Below are positions 13,203 through 23,680 of a DNA stretch of 44,283 nt, piece by piece (the stretch's first letter is position 1; each line of letters opens with the position of its first letter). The notes beneath the pieces were generated by a model, which made no database searches, had not been told where the DNA came from, and was given only the letters and a program-made list of their open reading frames with translations. Both the position numbers and the translations under genes were made by a program. Source of the DNA: Spirulina sp. CCY15215 (lineage in GTDB: Bacteria; Cyanobacteriota; Cyanobacteriia; Cyanobacteriales; Spirulinaceae); assembly GCF_016888125.1 (NCBI RefSeq), contig NZ_JACSWA010000389.1:1-44283 (forward strand). Direction: 5' to 3'.

Positions 13203-14354
13203 TCATCTTTTTAAGACAATATTACCATCAGCATCGATCGCGATCGGTGTATTGGGAAAATCGCTTTGAGTTAATCTTTGCATGAGTGCGATCGTGCGCT
13301 TTTCGGGGTCAAAAGCAGGAACAGCTTCTCCATTTAAACGCAAAGGAACAATATTTCCTTGCATGAATTTTCCCTCTCGATCCAATTGAGTTTCTAAAAT
13401 CAAAGAATAGCCTTTTTCTGCACTACTACTAAGAACGCGATAACCGATAAAATTACCTAAAGAATAAGCAATTAATCTTTCCTTATAAAGTTCGATCGCC
13501 CTAGGAACATGGGGACCGTGACCCAAAATCAAATCTGCACCATTATTGATCATTGTACGCGAAAACTGCACCATATTACCTCGGTTTTCATTATAAAAAG
13601 TTTCCGTTTGGTTTCTGACATGAAGTGCATTGCTTCCCTCGGCTCCAGCATGGACAGAAATAACAATAATATCAGCATTTGCATCAGCTTGCTTGACCAA
13701 TGCGGCTGCTTGTCCGAGATTATTTAAAGAATTATGATACCCCAAATAACTAAACCCAATCCAAGCTACTTTGATGCCATTGGCTTCTGTATAAACAATT
13801 TGACCTTTTGCACCAACTGCTTTCATTCCTTCCGCTTGAATATAGCGTATTGTATCTTGAAAACCTTGTGGTGTAAAATCATAAGAATGGTTATTAGCAA
13901 CACTGAGAACATTAAAGCCTGCTTGTTGCAGAATTCGAGCGTGACTGGGAGGACTACGAAAAGCATAAACGCGACCCGCTACCGGAACTTTTGCACTATT
14001 GGGATAGGTTGTAATTGTACTTTCAAAATTTCCAAAGAGAAAATCTGCTCCCATGAGGAAAGATTGTACATTATTAAATAAACTAGCAGGATTTGCTGGG
14101 AGTTGATTAGTCGGGTAATTCGTACCGAGAATTGTATCCCCAACAGCTTTAATCGTCACCGTCTCTGCTTCGGGAAAAATAAACTCAGGGGGAGAAGGTT
14201 GAGGAGTTTCCGGTAAAGGTAAATTAATTTCTACCTGCGCGATCGCCTTGCCAGTCCCCAAACTGAATATCAAGCCAAAGTTAACAAAAAAGGTAACAAA
14301 AAAAGCAGATTTGCCAATCTTAAAAAGAGCGCGATCTCGAATCACTGAAATCAT
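13203..14354 (-). CDS. CapA-family metallophosphatase-like protein
   Basis: 383 aa. The N-terminal signal peptide or anchor (ALFKIGKSAFFVTFFVNFGLIFSLG, ending near AIAQ) implies export. A Pro-rich linker then leads to the PGA_cap/CapA fold: AVGDTILG (first metal motif), FLFGNFEST (GNxE), VANNHSYDF (NNH), ISVHAGAE and LGHGPHVP (GHxH). These motifs are those of calcineurin-like phosphoesterases. CapA homologues take part in poly-gamma-glutamate or other capsule assembly in some bacteria; no capB/capC is nearby, so here the function is open. It lies 57 bases downstream of another exported protein on the same strand and may share its transcript. Confidence 0.82.
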   Translation of the reverse strand: MISVIRDRALFKIGKSAFFVTFFVNFGLIFSLGTGKAIAQVEINLPLPETPQPSPPEFIFPEAETVTIKAVGDTILGTNYPTNQLPANPASLFNNVQSFLMGADFLFGNFESTITTYPNSAKVPVAGRVYAFRSPPSHARILQQAGFNVLSVANNHSYDFTPQGFQDTIRYIQAEGMKAVGAKGQIVYTEANGIKVAWIGFSYLGYHNSLNNLGQAAALVKQADANADIIVISVHAGAEGSNALHVRNQTETFYNENRGNMVQFSRTMINNGADLILGHGPHVPRAIELYKERLIAYSLGNFIGYRVLSSSAEKGYSLILETQLDREGKFMQGNIVPLRLNGEAVPAFDPEKRTIALMQRLTQSDFPNTPIAIDADGNIVLKR

Positions 14355-14411
14355 AATAAACCACCAATACCTTACTTTAGCCCACTTAGAATGGGAAGAA
14401 CAACAGCTTTT

Positions 14412-15569
14412 CTATCCCTGTTGGGGTTTATAAACTTTAAAATATTTATCTAAAACCGACGCGATCGCCTTAGTACGACGCATTTGATCCATATAAACAC
14501 AATCCCATTCCGTTAACCCTCGCCTTTCCCGGGAACATATTCCCAACAGTCCCGAAGCACGATTTTGACCACTATCTAAATCTAACTCATCGTTAGCATT
14601 CAAATAAAATGAAGCCGTCCTGGCCCAAGCGATCGCCTCGAGTCCATTTAAGCCCCCTTTTTGGGCGATCGCCAAGGCTTGAGGAAAGCGACGGGAATGA
14701 ATGGGACTGGCTTGATTGTAAAGGTCGGTAGTATTAAGAACCGCTTCCAAGGCATAATCGGGATTAATCCCCGCATTGTAGAGATCAAGTAAATTCGTCG
14801 GTAGGCGATCTAAAGCACGCTGAGAACACATTTTTTCTGCTAGTTCAATATTGCCCCCACTACGTCCCTGATCGCTACAGGGACCGTAATTGGTCACTCT
14901 TTCTCCCCAAGATAAATTACCCGGATCTGTATGGCCAAAATAAAGGGAAGTTTGTTCTACATATAAAGTTTCATTTTCCGTAAAAACGCGATAATTTCCC
15001 TCTGCAACCCCGATCGCCAGCATTCCCAAAGTCACAGGAGAAGCAAACAATTGAGAATGACGAATAATACTCTGATTTAAGTTAAAAGAGGAGTTGGGTC
15101 CTGGGGTAACAGGACGTTGGGCAGATTTTTGGGGTTGCGTTTGAGGGGGTTTAGTCGGGGCAGATTTTGGGGTTGGTGTCGTCACTCTTCCCCCTTTAGC
15201 AGTATCTTTTGCAACAGTCCCTTGAGATTTTGTCGGTGTTACAGCATTCGGGATAACCGCAGCCGGTTTAGGAACATTGGGGAGAGGGCGATCGGCGATC
15301 GCCGCGTTGGGTTCGTAACCTAAACTCGGCTTGAGGCCACCTTCAGAGGAATCAGGGAATAGCGGTAAATTTGAGGTCGGAGTATAGCTCCGTACAGCAT
15401 TATAGTCCGACGGCAAGACATTTTCAATATCGATCGCCATTGCTTTTCCCTCTGGGCGATCGACTTGTCCCTCCTGTTGGGGGGAAGAAAAACGAAACAG
15501 AGATGCAACTAAAGCACTACTCATTAAGCCAAACAATCCCATCCGCGCCAACCAGACCCAATAAGACAT
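14412..15569 (-). CDS. Conserved cyanobacterial membrane-anchored protein, lysozyme-like features
   Basis: 385 aa. One N-terminal membrane helix (VWLARMGLFGLMSSALVASLF) is followed by a low-complexity linker rich in Pro, Thr, Lys and Gln to about 165, and a globular domain to the end. That domain opens with MLAIGVAEGNYR and contains YFGHTDPGN. I recall related cyanobacterial proteins with AEGTR and YxGHTDPGN motifs, whose glutamate could be catalytic as in muramidases, but this is from memory and unproven. Five Cys residues in the globular part (about C237, C253 and three near 345-360) could form disulfides in the periplasm. It lies upstream of the CapA-like gene on the same strand. A cell-wall role is an inference. 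Confidence 0.6.
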   Translation of the reverse strand: MSYWVWLARMGLFGLMSSALVASLFRFSSPQQEGQVDRPEGKAMAIDIENVLPSDYNAVRSYTPTSNLPLFPDSSEGGLKPSLGYEPNAAIADRPLPNVPKPAAVIPNAVTPTKSQGTVAKDTAKGGRVTTPTPKSAPTKPPQTQPQKSAQRPVTPGPNSSFNLNQSIIRHSQLFASPVTLGMLAIGVAEGNYRVFTENETLYVEQTSLYFGHTDPGNLSWGERVTNYGPCSDQGRSGGNIELAEKMCSQRALDRLPTNLLDLYNAGINPDYALEAVLNTTDLYNQASPIHSRRFPQALAIAQKGGLNGLEAIAWARTASFYLNANDELDLDSGQNRASGLLGICSRERRGLTEWDCVYMDQMRRTKAIASVLDKYFKVYKPQQG

Positions 15570-15820
15570 AATTTTTCTCAGAAGTAAAAAAGTAACAAAA
15601 AGTAAAGTTCTGGCTGTCCAGTATAGCGCTTCCTGGTTGAGAAAAAAATATTCAGGATTTTAGCTGTAATTTTGTCCGATAGTTGTGCTAGAGAACTAGA
15701 TTGAACTGATTGCCTAGAAACGATCGCACCCCCCGAAATTTAAAGAAAAACAACATTTGCGATGTGGTCGTTCCCTCGAGCAGTATGGTTGAAAAACACT
15801 CAATATAACCAACAATACCC

Positions 15821-17788
15821 ATGTCAGAAACAAATATAGAATCTATTCTCCAAGAGCATCGCACATTTCCTCCCTCTTCAGATTTCGCCGCCAATGCAAC
15901 CATCGGCAGCATGGAAAAGTATCAGGAACTTTATAATAAAGCCGCCACAGATCCCGAAGGCTTTTGGGGAGAATTAGCAGAAAAAGAACTACACTGGTTT
16001 GAGAAATGGGAAAAAGTCCTCGACTGGCAACCTCCCTCGGCTCAATGGTTTGTCGGAGGTAAACTGAATCTATCTTATAACTGTTTGGACAGACACCTGA
16101 CCACTTGGCGCAAAAATAAAGCCGCCTTAATTTGGGAAGGGGAACCCGGCGATAGTTGCACCCTTACTTATGCCCAACTGCATCGGCAAGTTTGTAAAAT
16201 GGCCAATGTCTTCAAACAATTGGGCGTGAAAAAAGGCGATCGCGTTGGAATATATATGCCCATGATCCCCGAAGCGGCGATCGCCATGTTAGCCTGTACC
16301 CGCATCGGTGCGCCCCATAGCGTCATTTTCGGAGGATTTAGTGCTGAAGCCTTAAAAACACGCCTGGTGGATGCAGAAGCCAAATTAGTCGTCACAGCCG
16401 ATGGCGGCTTTCGCAAGGATAAAATCGTTCCCCTAAAAATTGCCGTTGATGAAGCCCTCGCAGATAATGGCGCTCCTAGTGTAGAAAACGTCCTCGTAGT
16501 GCAGCGTACCAAGAACGAGATCCAAATGCAAGAGGGGCGCGATCATTGGTGGCACGATCTCGAAAAAGACGCATCGGCAAACTGTCCAGCCGAACCGATG
16601 GATAGTGAAGATCTGCTCTTTATTCTCTACACAAGCGGCACCACAGGCAAGCCCAAAGGAGTCGTTCACACAACGGGAGGTTATAACCTTTATACCCATA
16701 TAACAACAAAATGGACATTCGATCTCAAGGATACCGATGTCTATTGGTGTACAGCAGATGTCGGCTGGATCACGGGACACAGTTACATCGTTTACGGTCC
16801 CCTCTCCAACGGTGCCACCAGTTTAATGTATGAAGGTGCGCCTCGCCCTTCTAACCCAGGCTGTCTCTGGGATGTGGTGGAAAAATATGGCGTGACTATT
16901 TTCTATACGGCACCGACGGCGATCCGGGCATTTATTAAGATGGGGGAAGATTTACCCAAGGCGCGGGATCTCTCTTCTTTACGCATTCTCGGCACCGTCG
17001 GCGAACCCATTAACCCCGAGGCGTGGATGTGGTACCATCGGGTTATTGGGGGCGAAAAATGCCCCATTGTCGATACTTGGTGGCAAACAGAAACAGGGGG
17101 CTTCATGTTAACGCCGCTTCCTGGTGCAACCCCCACTAAACCAGGATCAGCTACTTTTCCTTTCCCTGGTATTGTTGCAGATATTGTCGATCTCGATGGC
17201 AACCCCGTGGGGGAAAATGAGGGGGGGTATTTGGTGGTGAAACAGCCCTGGCCGAGTATGATCCGCACAGTGTACGGGGATGAGGCGCGTTTTCGTCGCA
17301 CCTATTGGGAACATATTAAACCCAAGAATGGACAGCACTTCTATTTTGCCGGAGATGGGGCGCGGCGAGATGCCGATGGCTATTTCTGGGTTATGGGGCG
17401 GGTAGATGACGTGATGAACGTCTCTGGACATCGTTTGGGAACAATGGAGGTAGAATCTGCCTTAGTTTCTCATCCATCGGTGGCAGAGGCGGCGGTTGTG
17501 GGACGACCCAATGCACTTAAAGGAGAAGAAGTGTTTGCTTTTGTCACCCTTGAGGGCAATTACCAAGGCAGTGATGCTCTTAAAAGTGAGTTGATGCAGC
17601 ACGTGGTTCAAGAAATTGGCGCGATCGCCCGACCTGGAGAAATTCGCTTTACGGATGTTCTGCCTAAGACGCGATCGGGTAAAATCATGCGTCGTTTATT
17701 GCGGAATTTGGCAGCCGGGGAAGAGGTTGCGGGAGATACTTCCACTTTAGAAGATCGTAGCGTTTTGGATCAGTTGCGCGAGGGTTAA
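15821..17788 (+). CDS. acs: Acetyl-CoA synthetase
   Basis: 655 aa, the family's usual length. The AMP-binding motif [11 protein letters not shown] and the [10 protein letters not shown] substrate motif are intact. The C-terminal domain ends with [12 protein letters not shown], where Lys621 is the residue that is acetylated to switch off Acs in other bacteria. The enzyme makes acetyl-CoA from acetate, ATP and CoA through acetyl-AMP. The ATG at 15821 gives the conserved N-terminus; no strong Shine-Dalgarno is seen. It is a single gene, with a 250-base divergent region upstream and a strong terminator downstream. Confidence 0.97.
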   Translation: MSETNIESILQEHRTFPPSSDFAANATIGSMEKYQELYNKAATDPEGFWGELAEKELHWFEKWEKVLDWQPPSAQWFVGGKLNLSYNCLDRHLTTWRKNKAALIWEGEPGDSCTLTYAQLHRQVCKMANVFKQLGVKKGDRVGIYMPMIPEAAIAMLACTRIGAPHSVIFGGFSAEALKTRLVDAEAKLVVTADGGFRKDKIVPLKIAVDEALADNGAPSVENVLVVQRTKNEIQMQEGRDHWWHDLEKDASANCPAEPMDSEDLLFILYTSGTTGKPKGVVHTTGGYNLYTHITTKWTFDLKDTDVYWCTADVGWITGHSYIVYGPLSNGATSLMYEGAPRPSNPGCLWDVVEKYGVTIFYTAPTAIRAFIKMGEDLPKARDLSSLRILGTVGEPINPEAWMWYHRVIGGEKCPIVDTWWQTETGGFMLTPLPGATPTKPGSATFPFPGIVADIVDLDGNPVGENEGGYLVVKQPWPSMIRTVYGDEARFRRTYWEHIKPKNGQHFYFAGDGARRDADGYFWVMGRVDDVMNVSGHRLGTMEVESALVSHPSVAEAAVVGRPNALKGEEVFAFVTLEGNYQGSDALKSELMQHVVQEIGAIARPGEIRFTDVLPKTRSGKIMRRLLRNLAAGEEVAGDTSTLEDRSVLDQLREG

Positions 17789-17795
17789 TTGGCAA

Positions 17796-17825
17796 GGCGG
17801 GTAAATTTACCCGCCTTTTGTTTTG
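17796..17825 (+). terminator. Rho-independent terminator of acs
   Basis: A perfect 20-base palindrome GGCGGGTAAATTTACCCGCC is followed at once by TTTTGTTTTG. It is placed right after the acs stop and before the convergent ssb gene. Confidence 0.9.
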
Positions 17826-17846
17826 TTTTCAGTATGGTCAATATGG

Positions 17847-18203
17847 TCAATCATCGTAATCGCTGACAGCATTGGGGTCGATGTCTCGCTTTGAACCCAG
17901 CAAATGCAGGCGATTGACTATAATGACAGGCTTGGAACGAGTAATATCAGAATTATTGCGATCTTCCCAAGTTTCTAACTTTAACGAGCCTTCAATCCCA
18001 ATCAGACTGCCTTTTTTGACATAATTAGCGGCAATTTCAGCCGTTTTGCCCCACATTTCTAAATTAAACCAGTCTGGGGGAGCATTGCGGCCGATACGAT
18101 TGACAGCAATACTAACATTGGCAACTTGCTTGGCACTATCGAGATACTTGATTTCTGTATCTCGTCCCGCGCGGCCGACTAAATGAACGACATTTAAACC
18201 CAT
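17847..18203 (-). CDS. ssb: Single-stranded DNA-binding protein
   Basis: 118 aa when started at the ATG at 18203 (MGLNVVHLVGRAGRD), which gives the conserved N-terminus of SSB. An upstream in-frame extension of 61 codons has no homology features and is not used. The OB fold is visible: VVHLVGRAGRDTEIKYL, VANVSIAVNR, DWFNLEMWGKTAEIAANYVKKGSLIGIEGSL. The protein is short and ends in an acidic tip SDYDD, lacking the DDxIPF consensus of E. coli SSB, as in other short cyanobacterial SSBs. It protects ssDNA in replication, repair and recombination. Confidence 0.92.
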   Translation of the reverse strand: MGLNVVHLVGRAGRDTEIKYLDSAKQVANVSIAVNRIGRNAPPDWFNLEMWGKTAEIAANYVKKGSLIGIEGSLKLETWEDRNNSDITRSKPVIIVNRLHLLGSKRDIDPNAVSDYDD

Positions 18204-18500
18204 GATATTTTTCAGTACATTGGTTCTGGACAATTTTGTATCTAGTTTAGCCGATCGCCCTAGGCGATGGCGAGAGAAAAATGTAAAATTTTCCTGACAG
18301 AAAAGCGATCGCTCGGAATAGGTTATCAATTGTAAAACAACCGATAGCGTTTTCAAAACAGGGAAAACCCATACTAGACTAGACACGGAGGGAAAAAAAG
18401 AATAGAATCCACCTCAATTCCATTAACAAAAATGGATTAACATTCAAAAAATAAGACACAATGAAGGCAAACTGTCGCACTTTGGGGGCGTAAATTAGGC

Positions 18501-19544
18501 GTGGGTATATTTAGTCGCTTTACATTATCGAGAGACATGGGTATCGACCTCGGTACCGCAAACACTTTGGTTTATGTCTCGGGTAAAGGCATCGTCCTGC
18601 AAGAACCTTCCGTGGTCGCCATCGACCAAGATTTGAAAATTCCTCTCGCAGTGGGGGAAGATGCCAAGAAAATGTTGGGGCGAACCCCAGGTAACGTCGT
18701 TGCATTACGTCCCCTGCGGGATGGTGTTATTGCTGACTTCGACACGGCGGAATTAATGCTCAAGCATTTTATCCGCCAAGTTCACGAAGGACGAACCCTG
18801 GTTTCTCCTCGCATTGTCATCGGAATTCCCAGTGGAGTCACCGGAGTAGAACGTCGAGCCGTCATGGAAGCAGCTTCCCAAGCGGGAGCAAGGGATGTTT
18901 ATCTCATTGACGAACCTGTGGCGGCGGCGATCGGTGCAGGGCTTCCCGTAGCTGAACCCACCGGAAACATGATTATTGATATCGGCGGCGGTACAACAGA
19001 AGTTGCCGTTCTCAGCTTACAAGGTACCGTCCTCAGCGAGTCCGTTCGCGTCGCAGGAGACGAACTGAGTGAGTCCATCACCCAGTACATGAAAAAAGTC
19101 CACAACCTCGTGGTTGGGGAAAGAACGGCAGAAGAAATCAAAATTCGGATTGGTTCTGCTTATCCCTCTCCCGAAGACGACGAGATTACGATGGAAGTCC
19201 GAGGCTTGCACTTATTATCGGGTTTACCCCGTACTGTTACCATTAAGGCTCCAGAAGTTCGCGAGAGCATGAGTGAACCCCTCGCCGTGATCGTCGATGC
19301 TGTCAAGCGCACCTTAGAGCGCACTCCCCCAGAACTCGCCGCCGATATTATCGATCGCGGCATTATGCTGGCAGGAGGTGGTGCATTACTGAAAGGACTA
19401 GACACTCTGATCAGTCACGAAACAGGAATTGTCACCCACGTCGCCGCCGATCCTTTAAGCTGTGTTGTTTTGGGAACCGGTCGCGTTTTGGAGAACTTCA
19501 AACAACTTGAACGGGTCTTTAGCGGTCGTTCTCGTACAATTTAG
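18501..19544 (+). CDS. mreB: Rod-shape actin homologue MreB
   Basis: 347 aa. The start is GTG at 18501, giving [25 protein letters not shown]. The actin-fold motifs are intact: phosphate 1 DLGTANT, phosphate 2 [12 protein letters not shown], and the adenosine motif [12 protein letters not shown]. MreB filaments under the membrane guide peptidoglycan synthesis and, in filamentous cyanobacteria, affect cell shape. It heads the mreB-mreC-mreD cluster, with 125 bases to mreC that contain a small hairpin. The codon use is that of a well-expressed gene. Confidence 0.97.
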   Translation: MGIFSRFTLSRDMGIDLGTANTLVYVSGKGIVLQEPSVVAIDQDLKIPLAVGEDAKKMLGRTPGNVVALRPLRDGVIADFDTAELMLKHFIRQVHEGRTLVSPRIVIGIPSGVTGVERRAVMEAASQAGARDVYLIDEPVAAAIGAGLPVAEPTGNMIIDIGGGTTEVAVLSLQGTVLSESVRVAGDELSESITQYMKKVHNLVVGERTAEEIKIRIGSAYPSPEDDEITMEVRGLHLLSGLPRTVTIKAPEVRESMSEPLAVIVDAVKRTLERTPPELAADIIDRGIMLAGGGALLKGLDTLISHETGIVTHVAADPLSCVVLGTGRVLENFKQLERVFSGRSRTI

Positions 19545-19601
19545 CCTGTCAAATTAGGTCGGTTGTTCTCGGTCAATTGTTTATCTGTTGTTTATCTGTC
19601 G

Positions 19602-19619
19602 GCCATTATTTATAATGGC
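19602..19619 (+). promoter_or_regulatory. Short inverted repeat between mreB and mreC
   Basis: GCCATTAT and ATAATGGC form an 8-bp stem with a two-base loop. There is no T-run after it, so a role in processing or in lowering mreC expression is more likely than termination; this is an inference. Confidence 0.3.
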
Positions 19620-19669
19620 TTACCCGCTATAGCAGAAAAGACCGCTCAACGAAGATTCAGAAAATAAAA

Positions 19670-20437
19670 ATGTTTACAATGCGTCGTTGGTGGGAGCGTT
19701 ATGGGTCGCGTTTGATATTTATAGGGCTAGTTTTAGGTCTAGCCTTATTTATTCGTCGTACCCAAGGTGCGGTTGTTGCAGAAATCTATTATCAGGTCGT
19801 GCGACCGTTTCACGGAGACACTCTTCCCGAAGAACAATGGGCTGACGCGAAGGTTAGTGAGCTTGAAGCCAAGCTCACGGAGGTTGAGGGGCAAAATGCT
19901 AAATTACAAGAACTCCTCAAACATACTCAAGGCTTCGCCCATCCTACTATAAATGCTCCCATTATCGGGCGGAGTGTTGATCACTGGTGGGAACAGGTTC
20001 TCCTCGGTAGCGGCAGTAACGACGGCGTTCAAGAGGGTTACATCGTCACCGCTCCAGGGGGATTGGTTGGCCGCATCGTTAAAGTGACAGCCAATACCAG
20101 TCGCGTTCTGTTGATTAGCGATCCCACCAGTAAAGTAGGAGTTAAGGTATCCCGCAGTAGTGGTATGGGCTATATCCAAGGCGGTGGAAAAGACAAAGGG
20201 AAAGAAAAAGTAACGATGGTATTTTACGAAAAAGTGCCCAGCGTAAAAGTAGGAGATACAATTGTTACCTCTCCAGCCAGTTATTTATTTCTTCCCGGCA
20301 TTCCGATTGGTAAGGTAGAATCCGTCGATCTCGAAAAAAGTCCTGCTCCTGAAGTGATTGTCAGACTTACGGCTCCTATCGATTTTTTGGAATGGGTTGC
20401 CATTCATCCGTTTACAAGTCAATTAAAAGACAAATAG
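19670..20437 (+). CDS. mreC: Rod-shape protein MreC
   Basis: 255 aa. A short basic N-terminus (MFTMRRWWERYG) precedes one membrane helix (RLIFIGLVLGLALFI), a coiled coil at about 60-90 (KVSELEAKLTEVEGQNAKLQELL), and the periplasmic beta-barrel domain with APIIGRS, the GSNDGVQEGYIV loop and SDPTSKVGVKV. It links MreB inside the cell with penicillin-binding proteins outside. mreD follows after 16 bases. Confidence 0.95.
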   Translation: MFTMRRWWERYGSRLIFIGLVLGLALFIRRTQGAVVAEIYYQVVRPFHGDTLPEEQWADAKVSELEAKLTEVEGQNAKLQELLKHTQGFAHPTINAPIIGRSVDHWWEQVLLGSGSNDGVQEGYIVTAPGGLVGRIVKVTANTSRVLLISDPTSKVGVKVSRSSGMGYIQGGGKDKGKEKVTMVFYEKVPSVKVGDTIVTSPASYLFLPGIPIGKVESVDLEKSPAPEVIVRLTAPIDFLEWVAIHPFTSQLKDK

Positions 20438-20453
20438 ACAAATAAAAGCAAGG

Positions 20454-21083
20454 ATGGTTGTGTTAAAAATCTTTGAAGTTTCTCCTCGCTTGCGACAAAT
20501 TTTTGATTGGATTATTATTGTTGGTTCAGTGTTGATTTGTTTGCTGATCCTACCAACACGATTGCCAGGAACCGAATTGTTGGGAATCCGTCCGAATTGG
20601 TTGCTGATTTGGGTTGTGGTTTGGAGCGTAAAGCGTACTCCTTTGCAAGGCGCGATCGCCGGAATTGCTTTGGGTTTAATTCAAGATGGCATGACGGCTA
20701 TAGATGGGATTGATGTCATAGATGGCTTTGATATTAGCATTCCTGTCGATGTCAATACTCCGACAGAAGCCGTTAACACCTCTTACCCTTCCCATATTTG
20801 GAGTTTAACCATTGTAGGAATTCTGACGGCTCTCATTGACAAAAAACGCTATATTCAGGAAGATTTTATTTCCATTGCTTTGATTGTTTTTGGTGGGGCG
20901 ATTATTTCCGAAACCATTACGGCGGCACAGTACAGTATGCAAGACTTTCGTGATGTGGCTCTAGTCTGGACGGAACACCAGCGTATTGCTCTATCTTCCG
21001 CCGTAATTAGCAGTCTTTGGGCTCCAGTCATTTATTATCCTTTAAATAGATGGTGGGAATTTAAAAAAGAAAAGGAACAATGA
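20454..21083 (+). CDS. mreD: Rod-shape protein MreD
   Basis: 209 aa with about five or six hydrophobic segments and no large soluble domain. It has the usual size and place of MreD after mreC. Seen: LLGIRPNWLLIWVVVWSVKRTPLQGAIAGIALGLIQDG, a recognisable MreD core. It forms a membrane complex with MreC. The N-terminal ATG at 20454 has AAGG just before it. The spacing to the next gene (mtnP) is about 30 bases, so read-through into mtnP is possible. Confidence 0.9.
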   Translation: MVVLKIFEVSPRLRQIFDWIIIVGSVLICLLILPTRLPGTELLGIRPNWLLIWVVVWSVKRTPLQGAIAGIALGLIQDGMTAIDGIDVIDGFDISIPVDVNTPTEAVNTSYPSHIWSLTIVGILTALIDKKRYIQEDFISIALIVFGGAIISETITAAQYSMQDFRDVALVWTEHQRIALSSAVISSLWAPVIYYPLNRWWEFKKEKEQ

Positions 21084-21113
21084 TCTTAATACTTTAAATT
21101 GGAACTAAACATT

Positions 21114-21986
21114 ATGGCAGATATTAAAATTGGCATTATTGGAGGAAGCGGTCTCTACAAAATGGAGGCTTTAAAAGATGTCAAAGAAGTGTGTTTAGAT
21201 ACACCTTTTGGGAATCCTTCTGATGCAATCATTACAGGAACATTAGATGGTATTCCTGTTGCCTTTTTAGCACGACACGGACGCGCTCATCATTTACTTC
21301 CTTCTGAGTTACCTTTTCGTGCGAATATCTACGCCATGAAGCAATTAGGAGTTGAATATTTAATTTCCGCTTCAGCCGTGGGTTCTTTAAAAGAAGAAAT
21401 CAAACCATTAGATCTGGTTGTTCCCGATCAATTTATCGATCGCACTAAAAATCGAATTGCTACATTTTTTGGCGCAGGAATTGTTGCTCATATTGCTTTT
21501 GGCGATCCGGTTTGCAAACAGTTAGCTACAGTTTTAGGGAATGCGATCGCCCAGTTAGAACTTCCCGATGTTAGTTTACATCGAGGAGGAACTTATGTTT
21601 GTATGGAGGGTCCTGCTTTTTCCACAAAAGCTGAATCTAATTTGTATCGCAGTTGGGAAGCGAGTATTATTGGTATGACCAATTTAACAGAAGCAAAATT
21701 AGCACGAGAAGCGGAAATTGCTTATGCAACACTGGCTTTGGTAACAGATTATGATTGTTGGCATCCCGACCATGATAGCGTCACTGTTGAGATGATCATA
21801 GAACATCTACATCGCAATGGGGCCAATGCTCAAAAAGTTATTCGAGAGACTGTCAAACAAATCGGTCAAAATCCTCCTAAGTCAGAGGCTCATTCTGCCT
21901 TAAAATATGCGATTCTAACCCCTTTAGATAAGGTAAATGTAGCTACAAAGGAAAAGTTAGCTGTGTTGTTAAAAAAATATTTGTAG
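21114..21986 (+). CDS. mtnP: S-methyl-5'-thioadenosine phosphorylase
   Basis: 290 aa from the ATG at 21114 ([15 protein letters not shown]), with GGAA nine bases upstream; a TTG five codons earlier is less likely. The purine nucleoside phosphorylase fold shows the phosphate site [24 protein letters not shown], and the GPAFSTKAE and [15 protein letters not shown] motifs of methylthioadenosine phosphorylases. It splits methylthioadenosine, left over from polyamine synthesis, into adenine and methylthioribose-1-phosphate for methionine salvage. No other salvage genes are nearby. It is convergent with the HAD gene. Confidence 0.95.
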   Translation: MADIKIGIIGGSGLYKMEALKDVKEVCLDTPFGNPSDAIITGTLDGIPVAFLARHGRAHHLLPSELPFRANIYAMKQLGVEYLISASAVGSLKEEIKPLDLVVPDQFIDRTKNRIATFFGAGIVAHIAFGDPVCKQLATVLGNAIAQLELPDVSLHRGGTYVCMEGPAFSTKAESNLYRSWEASIIGMTNLTEAKLAREAEIAYATLALVTDYDCWHPDHDSVTVEMIIEHLHRNGANAQKVIRETVKQIGQNPPKSEAHSALKYAILTPLDKVNVATKEKLAVLLKKYL

Positions 21987-22025
21987 TTCTAGAATAGTCC
22001 GTATTTTAAACCTAAAACTGAAAAT

Positions 22026-22664
22026 TTAGAATAAACTGGCAATGGCCTTGGCTAAACTTTGCGGACAATCGACCAAGAGATCTGGCTGATGTTGTTGTAA
22101 GATTTCTTGGGAGTTAAACCCCCAAGTAACGGCGATCGCCTTTACACCGCTTTTTTTGGCTGCATTGATATCTCGCGTTTCATCACCGACATAAACAACT
22201 AAGTTGGGATCGATATTGTATTCTTGTAATAGCTTGCGAAGAATTCTATCTTTACCAAAAATTGTGTTACCAGAATAAATAAACTCAAAAATATTCTCTA
22301 AATTGTTTTCTTTTAAAAACGCACTCACATTTTTTTCAATATTAGAAGTGAGAATACCCAGTTTGATTTCTTGGGCAATCAGGGCATTTAAAGAGATTTC
22401 GATCCCTGATATGGGTAAAATATTGGCAATTTTTTGATTTAATTCTTCTTTAGCCCTCCGCAAGAGAAAGGGAATTTTAAAAATAGAAATTTCTGACCTT
22501 TGCACAATTTCGCGAGAACTCAAACCTCGCATTTGAGCTACTTCTGCATCGGTAACGGGTTTATAACCAAATTCTTCAGACAATTGATTGATAATTTCAA
22601 CAAATGTACTATGGGTATCTGCGATCGTGCCATCAAAATCAAAGATAACTAATTCAATCGTCAT
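22026..22664 (-). CDS. HAD-family phosphatase, phosphoglycolate phosphatase-like
   Basis: 212 aa. The four HAD motifs are present: I DFDGTIADT (Asp9 nucleophile region), II LTSN, III the Lys region near GKD, and IV VGDETRDINAAKKSG. The helical cap between motif I and II is the C1 type of Gph-like enzymes. It may dephosphorylate 2-phosphoglycolate, which is made by Rubisco oxygenase activity, but sequence alone does not fix the substrate. It lies 23 bases downstream of queG on the same strand and could share its transcript. Confidence 0.8.
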   Translation of the reverse strand: MTIELVIFDFDGTIADTHSTFVEIINQLSEEFGYKPVTDAEVAQMRGLSSREIVQRSEISIFKIPFLLRRAKEELNQKIANILPISGIEISLNALIAQEIKLGILTSNIEKNVSAFLKENNLENIFEFIYSGNTIFGKDRILRKLLQEYNIDPNLVVYVGDETRDINAAKKSGVKAIAVTWGFNSQEILQQHQPDLLVDCPQSLAKAIASLF

Positions 22665-22687
22665 TTTTTTCTATTACTCATTACCCA

Positions 22688-23620
22688 TTACTCCTGACTA
22701 TGATCTAGATTAGCACGGGCATTGCGTTTTAACATTTCTGGCTTAATTCGACGTAAAGCAGAAGCTGGAAAACGTCGCTCCCATTCTTCCTGAGAAATTG
22801 TTGCCAATTCCATCAAAAAAGGAGATATATTATCGGGATAGGGTTGAAAGTCTGTAATATCTGTTTCTGTGGCAAATCGTTGATTCCAGGGGCAAACCTC
22901 TTGGCAAATATCGCACCCTGCAACCCATCCTTCCAGATGGGAGGCGATCGCCTCGGGCAATTTTTCGGCACGATTTTCAATGGTATGGTAAGCAATGCAA
23001 CGATTAGCATCAACAACGAAAGGTTGCGCGATCGCCCCCGTGGGACACGCTTCCAAACAGCGCGTACAAGTCCCACAATGTTCTGTATGAGGGCGATCGG
23101 GGGTAAGATGCAAATTGGTTAATATCTCCCCTAAAAAGACCCAACTGCCATATTTTCTTGTAATCACATTACTATTTTTCCCAATCCAACCCAGTCCCGC
23201 ACGTTGCGCCCAAACTTTATCTTGTATGGGTCCAGTATCAGCATAATATCGTGCTTGAATGCCTTCTCCCATACTTTCTAGCCATTGAGTCAGTATTTTT
23301 AGCTTTTTAGAGAGGATTTTATGATAATCTCTTCCCCAACCATAGCGGGAAATTTTACCGCGATCGCCCCCTTCTTGATGTTGATGAGGAGTGTAATAAT
23401 TTAAAGCAACTGCAATCACCGATCGCACTTCCGGCATCAGTTTACGAACATCAAAGCGTTTAGGATTCTCCATCCATTGTAGCGAACCATGATAGCCAGC
23501 ATCTAGCCATGTTTGGAGATGATTCTCTAAACCATCTTCCTGCTCGATCGCGGCAATTCCTACCTGATGAAAGCCAATTTCCCTCGCTTTTTCCTTGATG
23601 CGATCGCCATTAATCTCCAC
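22688..23620 (-). CDS. queG: Epoxyqueuosine reductase
   Basis: 310 aa. The cobalamin-binding N-terminal region and two [4Fe-4S] clusters are seen: CGTCTRCLEACPTGAI and CDICQEVCPWNQ, the arrangement specific to QueG. The conserved RYYADTGPIQDKVWAQRAGLGWIGKN stretch includes the catalytic Asp. The enzyme reduces epoxyqueuosine to queuosine in the anticodon of tRNAs, including tRNA-Asn. The C-terminus is somewhat shorter than in proteins with added HEAT repeats. No other que gene is in the window. Confidence 0.95.
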   Translation of the reverse strand: MEINGDRIKEKAREIGFHQVGIAAIEQEDGLENHLQTWLDAGYHGSLQWMENPKRFDVRKLMPEVRSVIAVALNYYTPHQHQEGGDRGKISRYGWGRDYHKILSKKLKILTQWLESMGEGIQARYYADTGPIQDKVWAQRAGLGWIGKNSNVITRKYGSWVFLGEILTNLHLTPDRPHTEHCGTCTRCLEACPTGAIAQPFVVDANRCIAYHTIENRAEKLPEAIASHLEGWVAGCDICQEVCPWNQRFATETDITDFQPYPDNISPFLMELATISQEEWERRFPASALRRIKPEMLKRNARANLDHSQE

Positions 23621-23680
23621 TTGGTTAAACTTTAAATCTTGTTTGCATTTGGCTTAATCTTACTTAATTTAGCCCTAAGA

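Noticed and set aside
18204..18386. 61-codon N-terminal extension of ssb
   Set aside because: The conserved SSB N-terminus starts at the ATG at 18203; the extension has no family features. It covers the promoter region shared with mreB.
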